Shown piece after piece: positions 62,985 through 64,000 of a DNA stretch of 64,000 nucleotides. How positions within the stretch are numbered: the stretch's first letter is position 1; every line of letters starts with the position of its first letter. This stretch comes from Swaminathania salitolerans (GTDB taxonomy: Bacteria > Pseudomonadota > Alphaproteobacteria > Acetobacterales > Acetobacteraceae), in NCBI RefSeq assembly GCF_007988945.1, contig NZ_BJVC01000004.1, positions 62,001 to 126,000 on the forward strand. Reading direction: 5' to 3'. The notes beneath the pieces were generated by a model. The model saw only the letters and a program-made list of their open reading frames with translations, searched no databases and was not told where the DNA came from. The position numbers and the translations under genes were made by a program.

Positions 62985-64000
62985 GCCTTCGTTCCCAGTC
63001 TCTGGCCGGTGTAGCGCCGGGCACGGATGCCCTCCCACCAGCCACGATTATCCAGATACCATTGTACGGTCCGGCGGATGCCGGTTTCGAAATCGTGCTT
63101 CGCTTTCCAGTCGAGCGCCTGCTCGGCGTGGCTCGGATCGATCTCGTAGCGGAAATCGTGACCGGGACGATCCGTGACGAACCGGATGAGGCGCTCGCGC
63201 GGACCCGCCGGATCGGGAGACAATTCATCGAGCACGCTGCAGATCGTCTTCACCACGTCCAGATTGGTACGGGGCTGACGGGCGCCGATCGCATAGGTCT
63301 CGCCGGGCACGCCGCGCTCGACCGCACGCACCAGCGCCTCGGCATGATCCTCGACGAAGAGCCAGTCCCGGATGTTCTCGCCCTTGCCGTAGACGGGAAG
63401 TTCCTTGCCCTCGAGCGCATTGATGGTCACCAGGGGAATCAGCTTTTCGGGGAAATGCCAGACACCGTAGTTATTCGTCGTATTCGTGACGAAGGTCGGC
63501 AATCCGTAGGTATGGTACCAGGCGCGCACGAGATGATCAGAGGCCGCCTTGGATGCGGAATAGGGGCTGCGCGGATCGTATGGCGTGGTTTCGGTGAATG
63601 GCGGATCGTCCAGCTCCAGATGCCCGAATACCTCGTCCGTCGAGATATGATGGAAGCGGAATGCGCGCTGCGCTTCCGGGGAAAGCGTCTGCCAGTAACG
63701 CCGCGCCGCCTCGAGCAGGGCGTAGGTTCCGGTCACATTGGTCTCGACGAACACGCCCGGTCCGTCGATCGAACGATCGACATGACTCTCCGCCGCGAGA
63801 TGCATGACCGCATCGGGACGGAACGACTCGAAAAGCGTCTGCAATTCGACGCCGTTGACGATATTGACCGGAGCGTGACGATAACGGGGATCGGAGGCAA
63901 CTTCGGCAACAGTCTCTTCGGAAGCGGCATAGGTCATGCAATCGACGTTCAGCACGCTATGCGTCGTATGACGGATCAGATGCCGGACCACGGCAGATCC
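62981..64000 (-). CDS. rfbB: dTDP-glucose 4,6-dehydratase (5' end outside window)
   Basis: The frame is open to the right edge, where it reads [12 protein letters not shown]; the first residues with the GxxGxxG motif lie beyond it. Visible blocks are [44 protein letters not shown] (YxxxK) and [18 protein letters not shown]. RfbB makes dTDP-4-keto-6-deoxyglucose, the step after RfbA. It is the first known gene of the operon rfbBACD-glycosyltransferase. Confidence 0.95.
   Translation of the reverse strand, partial: GSAVVRHLIRHTTHSVLNVDCMTYAASEETVAEVASDPRYRHAPVNIVNGVELQTLFESFRPDAVMHLAAESHVDRSIDGPGVFVETNVTGTYALLEAARRYWQTLSPEAQRAFRFHHISTDEVFGHLELDDPPFTETTPYDPRSPYSASKAASDHLVRAWYHTYGLPTFVTNTTNNYGVWHFPEKLIPLVTINALEGKELPVYGKGENIRDWLFVEDHAEALVRAVERGVPGETYAIGARQPRTNLDVVKTICSVLDELSPDPAGPRERLIRFVTDRPGHDFRYEIDPSHAEQALDWKAKHDFETGIRRTVQWYLDNRGWWEGIRARRYTGQRLGTKA

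Overview
The window is a 64 kb piece of a high-GC alphaproteobacterial chromosome, most probably from an acetic acid bacterium (Acetobacteraceae). The main reasons are a Hedgehog/intein-type (Hint) protein of the architecture common in that family, the ClpP2-type protease, the alaC-hom-glpX-recJ block, accD-folC, and several sugar-handling genes. The genus cannot be fixed from the sequence alone. All functions below come from reading translated sequence and motifs; no database search was run.

Layout. 1-1700: 3' end of a dicarboxylate carrier and an Ldh-family oxidoreductase. 1769-4374 (minus): a three-gene unit of a ClpP2-type protease and two tandem diiron ferritin-like proteins. 4593-11154: a lipoprotein, then a core block alaC-like aminotransferase, hom, glpX, recJ. 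11202-13836: tRNA-Glu followed by a decayed region with an integrase remnant, a P-loop kinase-like gene, arfB, an IS3 transposase tail fused to a truncated DoxX gene, and the tail of a quinone oxidoreductase. 14006-15208: an MFS exporter. 15627-23424: a complete five-step histidine utilisation locus (hutH, hutU, hutC, hutI on minus; hutF, hutG on plus) with a perfect 26-bp palindrome in front of hutU and overlapping divergent promoters between hutI and hutF. 23501-30268 (minus): galE, a cytosolic GH32 sucrose/fructan hydrolase, folC, accD and a sugar porter. 30485-33534: znuBCA and zur, divergent around a perfect Zur box. 33710-36788: an unknown protein, a class 3 L-asparaginase and a second sugar porter. 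37298-39142: the Hint protein behind an AT-rich region. 39288-44802: tRNA-Thr, glnA, an aminotransferase and a periplasmic trehalase. 45077-53122: an MFS protein, tldD, small unknowns, a DksA-type zinc-finger protein, two organic-acid enzymes and a DegP/DegQ protease. 53348-59610: tadA, a coupled plus-strand run (glutamine amidotransferase, RluB/RsuA synthase, rsmD), then ftsK and an RluA-type synthase. 59583-64000 (minus): dTDP-rhamnose operon rfbBACD, every junction a 4-nt ATGA overlap, followed by a glycosyltransferase.

How it works together. The hut locus turns histidine into glutamate and formate through formylglutamate under HutC control. Glutamate, glutamine and asparagine handling is extended by glnA, the asparaginase and two aminotransferases. 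Sugar use is served by periplasmic trehalase, cytosolic GH32, two sugar porters, galE and glpX. The right end makes dTDP-L-rhamnose for a surface polysaccharide or glycan, with a probable sugar transferase in the same operon. The parts that best merit attention as poorly described biology are the ClpP2-diiron-diiron unit, the Hint protein and the decayed tRNA-Glu region.
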